NCBI GenBank assembly: GCA_020852035.1 | Contig: JADZBR010000291.1 | Span: forward strand, 1 to 5,084 | DNA: 5,084 nucleotides | Reading direction: 5' to 3' | Source of the DNA: Caulobacteraceae bacterium | GTDB taxonomy: Bacteria; Pseudomonadota; Alphaproteobacteria; Caulobacterales; Caulobacteraceae | Shown: piece by piece, positions 4,321 to 5,084 of the stretch | How positions within the stretch are numbered: the stretch's first letter is position 1 | Layout: the number at the start of each line of letters is the position of its first letter | The notes under the pieces: model-generated | What the model saw: the letters and a program-made list of their open reading frames with translations, nothing else | What the model was told of the DNA's origin: nothing | The model's database searches: none | Made by a program: the position numbers and the translations under genes

Positions 4321-4764
4321 CTATTCCTCGGTCGCGGCCTCGACCTTCGGCTCCTCGGCGGGAACCTCGTGCACGGTGGCGGCCACTTCGGCTTCGCGGG
4401 CGGCGTAGGTCTGGCGCTCGGCGATCCGGGCCGACTTCCCGCGGCGGTCGCGCAGGTAGTAGAGCTTGGCGCGGCGCACGATGCCGCGGCGCTTGACCTC
4501 GATGGATTCGATCATCGGCGACATGATCGGGAACTGACGCTCCACGCCCTCGCCGAAGCTGATCTTGCGGACGGTGAAGCTCTCGTTGATGCCAGACCCC
4601 GCGCGGGCGATGCAGACGCCCTCATAGGCCTGGACGCGCTCGCGCTCGCCTTCCTTGATGCGCACGTTGACGCGCACGGTGTCGCCGGGGCGGAAGTCCG
4701 GCACCTTGCGGGCCGAGGCGAGGCGTTCGAACTCTTCGCGTTCGAGTTGCTGGATCACGTTCAT
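4321..4764 (-). CDS. rplS: 50S ribosomal protein L19
   Basis: Ribosomal protein L19, which sits at the interface of the 50S and 30S subunits. The 147-residue product aligns along its length with the E. coli protein (115 residues): MNVIQQLEREE start, DFRPGDTVRVNV (23-34), RVQAYEGVCIA (43-53), FTVRKISFGEGVER (63-76), SPMIESIEVKRRG (82-94), then KLYYLRDRRGKSARIAER (100-117). A tail of about 30 residues rich in Ala and Glu follows (118-147); such acidic extensions are common on alphaproteobacterial L19. The ATG is four bases after the stop of the upstream gene, with AAGGA (4778-4774) as Shine-Dalgarno inside that gene's end, so the two are probably co-transcribed and translationally coupled. It ends at the strong terminator at 4267-4297. 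rplS usually follows trmD in this lineage; the upstream gene here is not recognisably trmD. Confidence 0.97.
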   Translation of the reverse strand: MNVIQQLEREEFERLASARKVPDFRPGDTVRVNVRIKEGERERVQAYEGVCIARAGSGINESFTVRKISFGEGVERQFPIMSPMIESIEVKRRGIVRRAKLYYLRDRRGKSARIAERQTYAAREAEVAATVHEVPAEEPKVEAATEE

Positions 4765-4768
4765 AATC

Positions 4769-5084
4769 TCATTCCTTACTGGGCTTGATGACGCCCTTTG
4801 CCTGTTGATTGGCGAGATGCGCCGCCCAGAGATCCGGCCGCCGCTCCCGCGTAACGCTTTCCCGCTGCGCCGCCCGCCATTCGAATCTCTTGATCAACGC
4901 CGCGACGTTGTCCTCGGTCTCCCGGATCCGCCGCTCGATCGCCGCCCGGCTGGTGGTGTTGATCTGGTCGCGGAACTTGTCGGCCTCCTGCCCGTAGCCA
5001 AAGCGGTCTTCCATCTCGTTGGCCAGCACCGTGGCCGCCTCGAAGTCGCCCTTCTCCATCTCCTCGCGGATCGCCGCACGCAAC
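4769..5084 (-). CDS. Unrecognised helical protein, C-terminal part (gene cut by right edge)
   Basis: About 105 codons of the 3' end of a gene that enters from the right edge; the true start lies outside the window. I do not recognise the family. The visible part is highly charged and predicted almost wholly helical, with no membrane span or cysteine. An early stretch (EKGDFEAATVLANEMEDRFGY, starting about 10 residues in) has the small/large residue pattern of a tetratricopeptide-like helix pair. It is followed by a long Arg/Glu-rich helix (RAAIERRIRETEDNVAALIKRFEW) that could form a coiled coil, and the protein ends in IKPSKE. It ends four bases before rplS and contains the rplS Shine-Dalgarno, so it belongs to the same operon. 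A scaffold or protein-binding role is only a guess from the helices. Confidence 0.75.
   Translation of the reverse strand, partial: LRAAIREEMEKGDFEAATVLANEMEDRFGYGQEADKFRDQINTTSRAAIERRIRETEDNVAALIKRFEWRAAQRESVTRERRPDLWAAHLANQQAKGVIKPSKE

Noticed and set aside
4144..4788. Plus-strand open frame of 214 codons starting in repeat copy 2
   Set aside because: Its start encodes the Pro/Arg-rich peptide typical of translated intergenic repeats, and the remainder is antisense to rplS. Such frames are often mis-annotated as hypothetical genes.

Overview
The window is dense, very GC-rich, single-copy chromosomal DNA from what looks like a free-living alphaproteobacterium, most likely of the order Caulobacterales (a Caulobacter or Phenylobacterium relative). 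The reasons are the sdhC-sdhD-sdhA order, a long acidic tail on ribosomal protein L19, and two ~140-bp intergenic repeats that each carry a GANTC (CcrM methylation) site, like the intergenic repeats described in Caulobacter crescentus. The order is an inference from these traits; no 16S or other marker is present.

Layout. 1-1433 (minus): the start of the succinate dehydrogenase operon, with sdhC and sdhD complete and sdhA cut by the left edge; the genes overlap or abut. 1434-1657: a divergent control region with a good minus-strand promoter for sdhC, a 17-bp perfect dyad about 70 bp upstream of the inferred sdh start point, two further TTCGC-N5-GCGAA dyads, and a short-leader promoter for the LysR-type gene. 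1658-2548 (plus): a LysR-type regulator, probably controlling itself and sdhCDAB. 2532-2671: repeat copy 1, which supplies the last codons and stop codons of both lysR and the convergent zapE. 2656-3768 (minus): zapE, an AFG1-family P-loop ATPase linked to cell division. 3769-3865: a short divergent control region with a GC hairpin over the zapE ribosome-binding site and a possible general-stress (EcfG/SigT-type) promoter facing right. 3866-4114 (plus): a small acidic hydrophilic protein of unknown role with a strong Shine-Dalgarno. 4119-4259: repeat copy 2, inverted relative to copy 1. 4267-4297: a 13-bp-stem bidirectional terminator. 4321-4764 (minus): rplS (ribosomal protein L19). 4769-5084 (minus): the C-terminal part of an unrecognised helical protein, likely co-translated with rplS.

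I see no phage, transposase, CRISPR or defence system; most genes are housekeeping. The points worth a second look are: SdhC lacks the histidine that normally ligates haem b in complex II (Asn85 replaces it, and Gln92 replaces a second conserved His); the paired inverted repeats have ends that can fold either as a hairpin or as a G-quadruplex and carry the stop codons of convergent genes; the dyads around the LysR/sdh control region; and the possible stress promoter in front of the small unknown gene.
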